From Bugula neritina (taxonomy: Eukaryota > Bryozoa > Gymnolaemata > Cheilostomatida > Bugulidae): a DNA stretch of 64,000 bases. The notes under the pieces are model-generated. The model did not search any database, was not told where the DNA came from, and saw only the letters and a program-made list of their open reading frames with translations. Location: contig OZ037766.1 of assembly GCA_964035545.1 (NCBI GenBank), positions 28,276,673 to 28,340,672 of the forward strand, in the 5' to 3' direction. Shown one piece after another: positions 1-14,054 of the stretch (within the stretch, counting starts at the first letter, position 1; every line of letters starts with the position of its first letter). The position numbers and the translations under genes were made by a program.

Positions 1-190
1 AGTAGTTATAGTGAGGTAGTAGTTAGAGTGAGATAGTAGTTAGAGTGAGGTAGTAGTTAGAGTGAGGTAGTAGTTAGAGTGAGGTAGTAGTTATAGTGAG
101 GTAGAAGCTATAGTGAGGTAGTAGTTATAGTGAGGTAGTAGTTATAGTTAGGTAGTACTTAGAGTGAGGTAGTAGTTATAGTGAGAATAG
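1..190. repeat. 17-bp minisatellite
   Basis: About eleven tandem copies of a 17-bp unit, close to AGTGAGGTAGTAGTTAT, with single-base variants (TTATAG/TTAGAG, GAGGT/GAGAT). It abuts the last visible exon of the VWA5B-like gene, lying in its downstream intron or 3' flank, and may continue left of the window. Confidence 0.9.
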
Positions 191-205
191 ACTGAGAGCA
201 CATAC

Positions 206-3200
206 CCTGTTAACCTGAGACTCTTCATCTTCATCTATAGTGGAGATCTGCCGCTCGGGTCGGGGCGGTGGTTTAAATAACGTGTGACCATCTAAATGTT
301 TAAGACCAGCGGCTAATTCAAACAGCTCATCCAATGAATAGCCTGCAAGATAAGATATATAATTAGCACAAAATCAGAATACATAATAAACTTTTTACCA
401 TTATTCAATAAGGTGTTGGCAAAGGAGTTACTTTATTTAAAATATGATATATAGTAAACTTATTCACATAAAACCCTAAATAATTCTAGATTTTTCACAT
501 CATTCGTACGGCAATATTTAAGGCAACAATAAACTAAAAAAGGACAACTCCTCAATATACTACATAGCCTATAAACATAGACTATATTCTGTGCTGTAAT
601 TGAGAACAGAAAAAAGAGAATGGGCCCTATGTCACACATTCCAACCAAATATAGGCGTAGATGTATAACTAACACACAGGTAGATGTATAACCAACACAC
701 AGGTAGACGTATAAACAACACACAAATAGATGTATAACCAACACACAGGTAGATGTATAACCAACACATAGGTAGATGTGTAAACAAGAACACACAGGTA
801 GATGTATAAACAAGAACACACAGGTAGAAGCCTACCTTCCAAATCTTGCTGATGTAACCAACACTTTGCCCAATCCTCAGACTCCTTCCATTCTGTTTTT
901 CTGATACCAAAGTTGACTTTCAGCCAGTTTAAGGCTAAAATTGTGGTCCATACCAAATCATCCTAAACACATTATTTCAGTATATTAATAAAAAGAGGGC
1001 ATAGAAAGAGAAAATCGTTTTGTTTAAAGTAATTTCTTGTCCAGCAGTCCATGCTGATATATGAGCTAAGTTCTGAATATAAATAAAATAACAACTTTGG
1101 AAATAAAAACACATGTTAGTAAATTTAAAGCAAAATAATATTAAAATAAGAGCAATTTTCAATCTAAATAAATGTCTCCATCTCCAAAAAAAAGAAAAAT
1201 AAGACAGGTTGTTACTGTGGAACACAATAACTGTGAGCTTTAAATCAAAAATCTAAACCGAGTTAAAAAAATTTATTTAATTATTTATTTATATTTTATT
1301 AACCTTCACAAAAAATATCTGAAATTATCACAATGAAACGTGTTATTAAAAACTCTCAGAAACTAAAAATATGACTATTCAAATGGTCACAGCAACATAC
1401 TAAAACCTAATACTGTGCGCACAAAAAGGGAAAGATTTACTTACCCTGAGTGGGTTCTCCTTCTTCACCTCTGTTATGGTGCTCCCAAAGGCGTAGGCTA
1501 CTTTCTTGTCCAGCATCCAGTAACCATCAGCGTTCTGGAACTTGGTGAAACCTCCAGGGTGTTTGAGAGAGTCTAGAAATAATATGCAATATATACTTCA
1601 CCACTGCAAGGCACAGCACAAGCTGTAAACTTACACTCTTATGCATTGATCTAATGGGACATTAAACTTAGGATTTGAAGATATTATGAAGCTAAGTTGG
1701 CTTATCAAATGTGTGCTAAATCACATATCATATATAACCAGCAAATAAGCATGAACATGTTGAATTAGTAACACATTACACAATTCTATTTTTTGTATAA
1801 AAATCGTTTGTAAGCAGACAAACATTGAAAACTATTTTAAACTAAAGCTGGACAATGACTACCTAAACTCAGATGTATGACACTAGGTTCTAGGACTTGC
1901 TACTTAGCATACAAACCAACCTTTAAAACTGTCCCACTCATCTCTGTCACTAACTCCCATGTACACCTCGGAGAGAGCCAAATCGCTGTCAAGGTCAGCC
2001 ACCGCTGCCGGAGGTCGTTTGAATGTGTACTCCATCTCTAAACCGTCTTCTACCTCGTCATCAAAGTCATGAACTGCAAGCATTAGTCATGAGATATGAG
2101 TCACGAGTTGGAAGTATGACTCATGAACTGTAACTATGAGTTACGAACTGTAACTATGACTCATGAGCTGTAACTATGAGTTGTAAGGATGAGTCATGAG
2201 CTAGAAGTATCAAACTTATCAATTGCAAACAGAGAAATTGTCAGTAATGAAAAGGACAAAAAGTAGGTTTATACCAAAGGAAATAAGCAAGGCAACATTA
2301 AAACAACAAAAATTTACTCAGGTATTACATTTTGTTGGATTTTATCACTGTAAAGATATTATTTTGTGGGAGTTGCCTTTCTATTTTTATAAGCTTTAAA
2401 TTCAGCAAAAGAACTGGTGAAGCTACTTTTCAGCTTTTTTTAATAATATTAAAATTACTATGTTTGTAAAAAAAATTTGCATTGCATTAGACCTTGCATT
2501 ATATTTTCTATGTTAGACACACTGAAATTGAGCTAACGGAAACCACCCAATAGCAGCACACTGTGCCAACACCTGGTAAAATCATGAATAATTGGAAAGA
2601 AATAAAAACATCATGCTAAACTTATACACTTGATTTTGTTGAGTGTCTGTAATATGAATACACCAAATAATGATATCCATACTGTATATATAATGTGCTA
2701 TGAGTAAACAACCTATAAAAATATTCATCAAGAAACTTATTAATAGCAGAAATAAACATGGGTCAAAGCTGTGAAACAGAAAAATAAGCAAAACCACCTG
2801 TAACATAAATAAATACCCTCCATAAGTACAATATGAAAACCTTATGTAATATCAATATTATAGTATACTATATGCCTTAATATTACAAGACACATTTTAC
2901 AGAATATATGGCTACAATATGTTTATCTAGTGAACAATGTGTATGCCAGTTGACTGGGTTGCAGTATTCTACACCTGTAAGCACAACAAAGGCCAGCTAC
3001 TGCAAATAAACTCCACTGGTGTGTTGTATTCATAGAGTTTGTTAGATTGCCACATGGTGACATAAGAAAATTCTTCTATTAATTGTATGAGGTTTGTTTT
3101 GTTATATATTCTCAACCTAGAAGGTGGTGTTCAACATGAGTGCCTTAGACTGAATTCAAACACAACAAAGGAAAATCAAGATGGCAAAACGTGAACACTG

Positions 3201-6200
3201 GCGACCACCAGAATTGATATACATGAAATGAACAGACAACTCCTAAAATGACAGATAATTTCAGTATATTATATAACATTATGTTTCAATTATTGAGATG
3301 TGCAGTAACCACGGAGGCCAAAATTCCAAAAACAAAATGTGCATAAGAAGAAATGTTTCCCTAATACTCTACAACCGTTTAGCTACAAGTAAAACATCCT
3401 TAAGGACATGGTCAATTTTACAGATTTCTTAGCATTACTCCTGACGAATAGCATTAGTAAATGTTTGAAAACTGTAGGAGAAAATGAATATTAAACCTTC
3501 GTGAAGTATTAAAAACAAGTCATTGTGTAGTACAGTTGAGAAATAAAGCTATAAGCATATTTGAAATGATGCCACAGCCTTGTTGAAAAGGTTGGAGTGC
3601 TTATAGAAGAAAGCTGCATGCTTACAGATACCAACCTTGGGATCCTCTAGACAGTAACTTAACTAAGCAAAGAGAATGCACTTAATATTTATATACACTG
3701 TTTATCTGTTATAAAAGATAAACCATTTCTATTATTCTACTAATAGTATCAGTTGAAAATAATAAAAATTCTTACTAAAATAGTTATAGATAAAACAAAC
3801 TGGAACCAAACCAGACTCTGTGAAACTTAACTAGACTTTACGGAACTAAACCAGATTCCACCAAACCGAACATAAACGGAGAATAATGAAGGTGATTATG
3901 TTGAACGTAGAGCACCTCACTGAGTGTTGCAGAAGATTACTCATTAGATAGTGATGCTTCTTTAAACCCTTTAATTTCTACCAGACTAAAACTTACTTGT
4001 GTCGAAGATTATAGTAGAGCAAAGAATTTATAGAGAGGAGAAATCACACAACTTTTAAATTATTAGAGGACTTTAATTTCTGAAACTCGACCAAAGAAAT
4101 TAAAAAATTATAGCCTTTGTTTTTGCCCTGTAATAGAAGCATTGACTACAGCTAGATCTACGCAGCTGGCACTTCTTGCTCAGAGTCTAACCATAGTTTA
4201 CATATGTAACGGCAGATATAAATAGCCTAAAACTGACAAACCATTAGCATCTGGGTTGGGCTACACTAAAGGCAGTCCCCATAGCACACACAATAAGAAG
4301 GGCAGAAACTACAACATTGGTGAATGGTAAGGTGGTACGTGAAAAGAGTCGGTGCAACCATGGAAAAGCTGTCGTTTAAATCACAAACTCTCATTCCACA
4401 ATCTCTTCGTATTGGTATTACATAAGAATTGCCATGCCGAGAAGACTTCATTGTGCATGCACTTGCAAGGAAGGAAAAACAACTCCATGTGTAAATATGC
4501 AGAGCTGAGCTACAGAGGTAGCCCAGGCACAGTGCGGCAGGTGAATATGTAATACTGTGAATGCATGTGGTAGACTACACATATCAGACACTAAGTAACC
4601 TTTCACCACCAAGTGACAGCATCAATAGGTTTCCATTAAACTCTGCTCCCACACTCAACCTGGCAGTGACTACGCCCAAACACAGCATTAAATTTCTTAG
4701 ATATAGGGTTCTGGTACAGGTAACAACAAATAACTTCCAATTAAACGCATAACCAAACACTTGGACAAGCTGAAGTGGGAGCAAGTTTAATGGAAATGAG
4801 AAGTGAACACCATTAGACTTACACTGTGATCCCCGGGAACCTGGTAACAATATTAATGTATAGCTTATTTCAAACAGGGAGAACCAGATATTTATTTAAA
4901 AATCTGTGTATCCTATAAGTACATAGCACTGTACATGACAAGTATTACAGCACATATACCTAAATGTTACATTGTGTATAGATCAATACATCAATACATC
5001 TAGATGTGACATATTTGACTTACTTCTAGAATCGGCCATCGAATAGACTCCAACTCTCTGCCCTCCACTCTGTCTCTCAAAAATTCCTCTAACGAATGCA
5101 CTGGGGTTCTCCCCAGGTCGCGACAAGGTGAGGCGACTCACAGACTTGTACACAGAAGTAGCAGTCTGCGGTACAAATAGAGTAACACATACAGACAAAC
5201 AGTGAAAGACAGTGTTAGCAGACCTACAGTGACATAGTGAACTAGAAGACGTATAGTAACTTAGTGTTAGCATATAGCAATTATAAACACTAATAATTTT
5301 TTGCTGTTATCTGCTAACATTATTGGTGTTTCGGGCCCATGATGATTTACAGCAGTAGATATATGTGAAAAGCACACATAAATATAATTAAGCTATTTGT
5401 TTGATAAAATGGTACTAGAAAAGTATATAATTTGAATTCCCTCAATATGTTTGAGAAATCAGCATAAGAACCCAACAACATGGGCAACTGAAAAGCATAT
5501 ACACAACAAAAATTAATATCAACAAACTTCAAGCACAAAGAAATCAAAATTCATCATAACTAACAGGTAAGTGAGGGGGGCATTTCTCAACCTAAGCCAT
5601 TAATAAAAACACCATAGTGAACAGTACCGAAACAAAGTCACATTGGAAAGTAATAAGAGCTTAGCCCGAGCACTTACAGGGTGAGATCTGCCGAGAACTA
5701 TCTCGTCGGCCCGCACTCTAATGATAGGAAACCCTTCTATTTCCTGCCCGGTCATAGAGTCAATACCAACTAAAGGGGTGAACCTGGAGGAGATATTAGC
5801 AGCAATGGCTGCTTGTATCATCTGGTATTCATTCTCCAGGATATCATCTGCACCCAAAGCTGTTGCTATAGCTAGTGGAGAACAGAACCAATATCAGTAT
5901 CCAATGCATGCCCATATAATTTTAATATAATGTTGATAAATAGAGCAATAAATTCATGCAACTGTTATGAATATTATTTAAATTGATGGAAGAAATACGG
6001 CAATAATTTTTACACTCTATAATTTGAGCTTTATTTGAGGAATATCAAAAAAATTATCTGGATAAAACCATAAACAAAAAAATATTCAAAGTGAAGCTAT
6101 TTAATCAACACAATTTACTGTCTGCAACAAACAGAAGTTGTCTTCCCTATGGAACAGCGCAGGGGCTTGGACACTACTGCTAGACAATTTGCTGTGATAG

Positions 6201-9200
6201 AAAACAATTACATAACAATGTTCTATCTTAAAGCCAACACTAACAGCACATATAACATGGAAACCTACATTTTTCCAAGTCTTTAATTTCAGTCTTCAGG
6301 GCCAGCCGGTGGATGGGAAGATTCTCGTTGACCATAGACTCCACTAGATTGAAATATACTGTCTGGGAGTAGGGCTCGTCTTTACCCAGTGTGCCACTCA
6401 GCGTTATAGTGCAGTCATTGTCATTAGGGTTCTCAGGCTAAAATCAGTTTAAGCATTGATCTCTATCTGCGTGAGTGAACATTGATGTCTAACCAGATGA
6501 CATACTAACATTGTAAAATAAACAGCGACTTCTACCAATTCTAATTACTAACCAATGTAGCACAACATAACACTGTGAACATATATATTACACTTAATAG
6601 AGAAGGGGTGCGTGTAAAATTGACTATAAAATATGGTGAATGCATGTATCATAACACTTTTATAAAACACTTTCAATCTTCAATGTGATGAAGTTTTTCA
6701 GTAAAATACACATACGAGTATGTATTGTCCCCCGAACAAGAAAGACAAATACACTAACTAACTCTCTTCAAAGCCTCCCACTGTAAAAAGACTAACAATT
6801 ATTTATTTAGTTCATCTACAATGATAAAGCGATTTGTTCATTATTATAGTTTTAATATTTACTGCAAGAATCAGTATAACTATTGAAAATCTTTTCTCTA
6901 ACCCCATTGCAATAAATGTTTACATAATGCTAATAACAAACAATATTAAAAATATAATTTCCCTTTGAAGTCATGTAAACACATAACAGGATATACTGAT
7001 ACTAAAAGGGAAGGCATTAGATACTATAAATAGTATAGACTGCGGCCATTTACCTGCCCTTTAATTAGAATGTATATTTGGAGTTTTTCCTCAGCAAACA
7101 CGATGGGAGGGATGGAGGGTGGGATGGTGAGACACGTGACGCCAGCTGGGGTGTCAAACTCCATCTCTAAGTTGATGAGTCCCGGTTGCATAGCTTGTTT
7201 AAGGCACTCCAACACCTACAATATATGTCATACCATGTAGCACACGACACACTTGCACTACAATACGACAATCACATTTACACATTACACCTACAATTAT
7301 AGACCTACAGTAACGAATGACACACCTACAGCCTTTTGTAACACATTAAAATTGAATTAAAAAAACATAACACTTCATTGATAGTAGTATTATTATTATT
7401 TAAGCTAAAATTTATATGATGAAGAAAATGACAAGCTGGTAGTGGGATTTGAACACGCAGTTTTAGTGTAACTACTGAGTGAGCTAGTACCACGAGGGAT
7501 ACACCATAACTATCAACATTCTATCTGTTTCATAATATACTATCGATAAAGAAGACAAGCATTTGTAGTTGTCTGCTCACTAGAACAATGAGTCAAATGT
7601 CTTACCATGTTGTATGGCTTTTCGTTGAGCTTGATGAAGTGAGCTTTACCATTGCCGGCTCTAGCGAGTCCATTAATGATGGCACGGTGACACAACTCCC
7701 CCACCCCTATAGGAAACATTCGAGCAAACTCGGCCCTTTGGCTAACGTACTCTATACACTCATACTTATTAAACTCAGATCCCTCGGTTATCAGGAACAC
7801 CTGGTCAAACACATAGAACCATTAGCTACATATGATGTCTTGCCTATATTTGCCTAGAAATATTATACATACATGTATGAAATTATAAATCATGAAACAT
7901 GCCGTTAAAAAATCATTTTGTCATCAACAAACCAAATCGTGAAGAAATACTTCGCATGGAGATTGTAAAAAATCAAACACCTCCAGGATTGTCTGATTAT
8001 ATACCTAAGGAATTATTAACAGTGAAAAAATTCGTTCGAGTGCTTTTAAATTTTTATCTGATAAATGATTGAAGTGCTAGTAACATAGACTGTGGTCTAC
8101 AAAGAAGTAAAGAAAGTGGGCTAGAAGTTGTTACCTGCTTAGGGTGGCCCGCTATGATTGGCTGATCATAGACATACTGCAGTAGTCCTAAGATATTGTT
8201 AGTACCCTGCATGTCTGCCCGCATCTTCAACTGGCACTTAATAGCCTTCATTACATTGTACTGGTTGTACACCCTGCTTGACCTTGAAGACACAACACAA
8301 GTAATACAGACAGCATGGAGTGACGCTGGTTAGAAATCGGCAGCAACATTCTTTTTACTGCGCCAAGACAAGTTTGGGCTGATATATTCCAAATAAACTG
8401 TGACCAACTGTTGAATTTTATATTAACATTCTCACTTTACAATACACATTCAAGTCGGACAAAAATGTAAATTATCAAAGAATTTACTCGATGAATGATA
8501 CGTTGTTATTAGAAATAATATACACTATAAATAAATTTCAACGATTGCCTCAACAAGATTCCGACAATATATAACTATAAATATTGTTTAATGATTTTCA
8601 TTTATCGAAAATTATAATCCGTTCATTGGCTGGTGCAGATACTTTTTCAAAATGCAAATAATTGAAACGATTAATTCAGCTAGCAAAATGAAATAGTATG
8701 AGAACTTGAGGCTTACTTGAAAAGTGGTTGGGTGGTACCAGCATAACTAACTATATTAAAGTAGCAGCCCATAGGTAAACCCTTGATGAAATAGAGCAAA
8801 ATTTCTCTAGCCACTTGTATTTTGTGACCTCTCATGCCAGCTACAACAAATACAACAATGCATACACAATTTTAACATATTGAGTTTTTCTGGTACTCCT
8901 ATTTTAGGAGTTGTCTATTCTCTTTGAGAATTGCAATACACAGAGACGACTCCTTTACACAACATAAAATGCATAATACACTGTTATGCAAACTTCTAGG
9001 ATTGATGGGTGTGCGTAGAAGAATACTTTATCAAAGCTGAATTTAAGGCTAAACTCTAAACTAACAAATATTTCAATTACTATAACTGACTACTAAGCTA
9101 TTACTAATAAGTTAAACTAAATATATAATGGTGCAGAGTCTACAGTTTACCAACACTGTGAATACTGCAGAGGTCACAAAGTGAGAACAATTCCCATATA

Positions 9201-12200
9201 ATATTTTCATTTTGTATCATTATATCCAACAATAGCCACTATTGTACTATCATATTTACCAAAGTTGCGCTAAATATAAACACATACATGATCTGTCAAC
9301 GCAGAAGATAAACTCTCCTTTCATAGACTGTGGTCTTGTTTTATTCAGCCTGTGGAATAAAGTAAAGAGCCCGCAGTGGTTCGTCATTACCACATGATCA
9401 AAAGCTACAACATTAATCATAATTAGTTAGATAAGATACAGTTGAATGTGTAAACCGAGTCTATCTTTATCCTTCCAATCACACGCTTCACTTATCTGGA
9501 AGAATTTAAGTTATGCTAGAAGCAAGCCTGGGTAAATGACAAGCTGTGATTTACTCCCTTTAGCTAGTAGGTCAATTGTATAGCGCATCGCTTAGAATGT
9601 TGGGTGACGGAAACAATCAGCGGCTACCACTCGACGACATACTGAAACTCAGTTGACAGTTCTCTACATTTAGTGTAGAAACCCAATTACTTGTTGAAAC
9701 ACAATTTAACACTAATTTCAAAGTATATTGCTGAAAAAAATAAGACAAGATAAATGTTGTTGATTATATGATAACAGCAAAAGTTCTGAACTATTTTTCT
9801 AGTCATGTAACACTCCTAACCACAAATAACTGGCTCAGGAACACAAAATAAAAAACTGTGAAAGTTTAAAGTTATTCAACTGAGCTGTAACTGTCTTACA
9901 AAGTTGAGTTATAGAAGATAATCAAAGAAGGTCATATATATTGAGTCTAAAACTGAAACCACTCTTCATTTAATAACCCAATACACATACAGCAGTGTTT
10001 AATCACGAACCTGTAGGCAAGCCTCCTTTCTGCACCAGGATGTGAGGTGATTCAATATCTGAATACTTCATGGTGAACGCAAAGTCTCTGTTGGGAAGAT
10101 AACTCCCAGCTAGCGTCAACTGTAATTACATGGTAATAATGAGTGTTTAATTGCATACAGTCTTCATCACAATCTATGCACTACATGGGAACAGGAAACA
10201 GAAGCAGTCAAACTATATAGTTCATGGCTATCAACAAAAACAGAGCTCCAAATTCCACATGAAACAAGCATATGGAAAGCCTCCATAAATAGATGAAAAG
10301 TGTCCTTCCAATTGTGATATGATTAAGTTACATGCCATTTACAGAAAATGCTATATCTTCTTAATACACACTTCATACTACGGCACTTAATCATAGAGCA
10401 CCTGCAGAGAGTGTCTGCTTTAACACAACACATTGTGATTTAGTGACAGAGCACTTGCCAAGGGTGTCATACCTTAGCATTGTAATGTGATTGATCAAGG
10501 TAATCAATTTCCAGCACTTCGCTAGAGAGCACATCTCTGATCATATAATTGCCAGCTATTATAGCTTGAAAGTAGAAGTCAAAACTAAACCCATCCATTC
10601 CAAAAGGTTGCTGATCAGCTTGGCCATATACAGAATCTGCATTGAAAAACAATCCGTACTCAGAGATTCAGAAATAAAAACAATTTCCTAAACCTAAATT
10701 ATATTTAGTTGATATTTTCTCACAAAAAAATGTGCAAAGCTTGTATTTTATGTTCTTTCTAAACTCAACAATACCAACAGATTACAAATTATTTTATTTC
10801 TATGCTGGTTTCAGTGCAAATATTTTTTTAATTAAAACTGCAAGTTTTCAAAACTATCAATGGTTGACCTAGTAGTGTGGCAAATTGCGGTTTTGCTTAA
10901 GCCACTAGGTAAATTGAGGCCGCAAGGGGTCAAACCAGTTATCACTGTGTTATTCTATCTACCAAATAAGAATTAGCTAAGCAAAATACAAACAAAAATA
11001 TTATCCACATATTAAAAGTTTGTTCTTTCATATTTAAAAATACACAAGTTAACCACATCAATTTTATGAAAAGATCAACCAGTATAACACTAAATAAAAG
11101 GAAAAGGGATGTGTATTTTAAAAACTAATGGTTTTTGATATAAAGTTAAAAATGGTGGTAGGTTAACCTAAAGTTTATTCATACACATTTTAAATTATAA
11201 CTCATGTCTTCATCTACATTTAAATACAAACCAAGATATCTTGCTTGAAACTCTCTTGGGACAAAGGAAGGAAAGACAAATGGAACATCTCCTTCAGGAG
11301 AGATTGATAACTCAATTGAATATTGAAACATGACATCCACCTAACAAATGCAACAAATTCGAATTAATATTTTAAGTAATTATTTGACTTTACCAGAACA
11401 GTTTATTCTTCGATGCTGAATAAAGGTTTTATAAACTATATAGTGTTAATAAAATATTTACAATTTAACATTAAATTATAAGAATAACATTACAGTAACT
11501 TACCAGCTCATCAGATGGGATAACACCTAGATGACATGTGAACATGTCACTAGCTGTCTCTTCCAATAGTATTCCTTCACCATCCAGCTCCTCAAGAAGG
11601 GACAATTCCTATAACACAATCATTGGCTCACTTATTCTAACAATGCACAGTTTGAGATGGAATTTCAGAACAGAAACAATATTTCTTGTTGTATACTTTG
11701 AAGTAGAACCACCATAACCAATTACAAAAAGAACCAATAGACTACAGAGATGGTCACTATTGTTTATAAGAGAAGGTCTAAAGCCCACAATTTTATTAAT
11801 GAAGACCAAGTATAGGTGGATAAAAATGAGAAAACTTTTTACATGATTTTCTCCTTTCTCTCGACTGGCAGCAACAATTTTTTTCCCACAACAGGAGGCT
11901 TCAAAATGATAAAGAATAGCTTCCGGGTCAACAGGAAACAGGAAGAACCCATCTATGTGTTCGCCCTCGGTGTTTCGAAATGAAGCTTGACATGTGACAT
12001 CAGCAATCATTCCATGAATAGTCACAAATAGTCGAATCGACTCAAATGATACTAAAAAATAGAAAATAACACTGAAAAAAGTTGGAAGTTTACCACAGTG
12101 GAGTACACAATTCATTAGAAGTCAGTATTTAGTAATACCAGGCCTTATGCTAAGTTTATAAATGTTACCCCTAACTCATTTCTATTAGTCACATATGAAA

Positions 12201-13164
12201 TGGAGTTTACAGAAAACATTAGATTTAAATATAAACACTTGAAATGTAACTTTTTAGCTATACACATAATCCACACAATAAACTTCAACTACTTCAAACT
12301 GGAAAAGTCATGCAAACACGCATTTAATGCACACACCACAATATGAATATGTACTTCACACATTCTGCTGGGATTTTCACTACTGCCTCTTTTCTAAATA
12401 CTTTTGATAGTACCTAAGAATTCACAGCTGAATCCATATTTATGAAGGCTGTCAATAAAAAAAATCAATATGCTCAACCTATTTATAAACCTATCTACTT
12501 TTAGTGAATCCCTAAAATAAATTTATTACTATTACTATTAATAATTGCAATAATTATATTAATATGAAATTACATTTAAAATGAACTCAAATATAATTTT
12601 AATAATAACAAATAATAGTAATTATTATTATTAGCTATTACTATTAACAATGCCAATGGCCAACTTGACATACTCAAAGCGTTAGTCTAACTCCAAGTCT
12701 TACTCTTACTCTTAGTCTCACTCTGTAGCCTAGGCAATATGACAAGATATAGTGATGCTGATAGCAAAAACTAAAAGTTTGACTTTTAAGCCCAACACCA
12801 ATTTTTTTAACTTCAATACAATCATCAATCATGCATATTGATATTCGTATTGATGCTAAATTAAAATTTAATATACATATTAATTTTATATTTAGTTGAT
12901 AATTGCCGGATATTCCTTTTAATTTTATACTTACACTTACAGTTGTTTGATGTTTCAAATTCGAGTGTAGTTGTAAAACCAATGGCTATTGATTATTGTG
13001 ATTGCGAAATAATGTAAATAAGTATTATTTATTAAATAATTACCTGGGCGAATATCTTTCAAAAGGCTTATATCGATGCCGTCGTGAATGGTTCTTTTTG
13101 GACGAGGTTTGCCAAAGTCTTCGATTGCAAAGTACAAGCCCCATCGATGTTTACGTGTCTCCAT
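206..13164 (-). CDS. VIT and vWA domain protein, VWA5B-like (3' end possibly outside window)
   Basis: Eighteen exons were traced by phase: 13044-13164 (start ATG), 11843-12051, 11504-11608, 11232-11340, 10473-10636, 10011-10119, 9288-9404, 8717-8840, 8135-8282, 7606-7800, 7054-7215, 6269-6437, 5678-5865, 5024-5165, 1921-2073, 1445-1572, 836-962 and 206 (or 215)-342. They give about 866 residues. Residues 41-150 resemble a vault/inter-alpha-trypsin (VIT) domain. A von Willebrand A domain spans about 303-470, with core strands FIFCVDRS, FNIVSYAG and VFLITEGS. The C-terminal part has the WTTILALNWL and tryptophan-rich segment seen in VWA5/PARP4-type proteins. Family members lack signal peptides, and none is visible here. 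Their function is poorly known; protein-protein interaction is the safest role. The third serine of the DxSxS metal site appears to be glycine. The last exon may end at a strong GTATGT donor (205-200) or read into a TAA near 176. VWA5A is a less likely alternative because of length and the acidic C-terminal linkers. Confidence 0.85.
654..832. repeat. 23-bp minisatellite
   Basis: About seven imperfect copies of a 23-bp unit built around GGTAGATGTATAACCAACACA, immediately downstream of a VWA5B-like exon (836-962). It produces several spurious Tyr/Cys/Val-rich reading frames on the minus strand. Confidence 0.85.
2084..2205. repeat. Degenerate short tandem repeat in intron
   Basis: A 20-bp-like motif (ATGAGTCATGAACTGTAACT and variants) recurs about six times just upstream, in gene sense, of the 1921-2073 exon of the VWA5B-like gene. 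The copies alternate TGAGTCA/TGAGTTA. It is intronic and no function is evident. Confidence 0.6.
4823..4840 (-). other. Possible 18-bp cassette microexon of the VWA5B-like gene
   Basis: Eighteen bases lie between a good acceptor (TTACCAG) and a consensus donor (GTAAGT) inside the 2.95-kb intron separating exons 5024-5165 and 1921-2073. Inclusion preserves phase and opens no stop: it replaces one Ile by Ser-Ser-Arg-Gly-Ser-Gln-Phe, a net gain of six linker residues. Skipping is also in phase. The support is splice signals only. Confidence 0.35.
7425..7506 (-). repeat. Degenerate tRNA-like sequence
   Basis: On the minus strand, an A-box-like TAGCTCACTCAGTAG is followed about 25 bases later by a B-box-like GTTCAAATCCC. 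The cloverleaf does not close well. It is probably a decayed tRNA pseudogene or SINE head in an intron of the VWA5B-like gene. Confidence 0.35.
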
Positions 13165-13743
13165 TGTTATTGTATAATTGAATTACTCCATAAAAACAAC
13201 CACTTCGCAATATATTATCACTATGATAAATGCCACTACAAGTACATGTTGATAATGACTCGATATCAATATGAATATCAAATTCAATATGTTAAAGTTC
13301 ACAACCCAATTTTTAGTTTTACTAATACTACTAATAGTAGTTTACATATCAGCCGGAAATTGTACAGTTCTGATACCAAAACTCTATACAGCGTGCAAAG
13401 GTTCGACTCGTACTTCGATAAAATCAAAAGTTGAGTCACATACTCAGGCTAACACAAAAAGGGGATGCAACTCCACAGAATCTGGCAAAAATTGAAATAT
13501 CTCACAACTTACAGTTGGTGTTAAAAATGCTCAACCCAGATGAAATAAATAATATTATTCATTCCATCTCACTATTATATTGTATTTTAGTGAGTAGCTC
13601 CATCTCTTTTAAAATGTGTGCAGATGATAGGACAAACCCTGGAGTAGTTAGTGTATGAAAACGTTATATTATTATACTCAGAGAGACAATTGAGCTTTTT
13701 AGTTTAAATTGACACCAGCCGCAGGAAAGCATAATTTGGCTCA

Positions 13744-13775
13744 CTCATCAGCAGTGTATAAACACTGCTGATGAG
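13744..13775. repeat. Perfect 14-bp-stem hairpin, 4-nt loop
   Basis: CTCATCAGCAGTGT, then the loop ATAA, then its exact reverse complement. It lies between the 5' end of the VWA5B-like gene (13164) and the 3' end of DRC9 (14055), the only gap between the two same-strand genes. It could be a transposon end or an RNA 3' structure; nothing in the sequence decides. Confidence 0.8.
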
Positions 13776-14054
13776 GGAAAAATTCTGCTACATAGCAATG
13801 TGTGTTATATAAAATAATATGTTCTTTTGCTTTATAATATACAACACAATACGGTATTATAATATCTTGTAGAAGAGGCAATATTATATTATTATTGCTA
13901 AAAATTATTGTAAACACATTATCAACACATTTGGATTATTTTATATACATCTATGAGTTTGTAGTGGTTCACACATAGCCCTACAATTATAATAATATTC
14001 ATAACAAATAATTCAACTTATCAATGAAACATCTTATAAACAAAGTAAGGCCCA

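Noticed and set aside
460-956. Overlapping Cys/Tyr/Val-rich minus-strand frames
   Set aside because: They run over the 23-bp minisatellite; only 836-962 is a real exon, in one frame.
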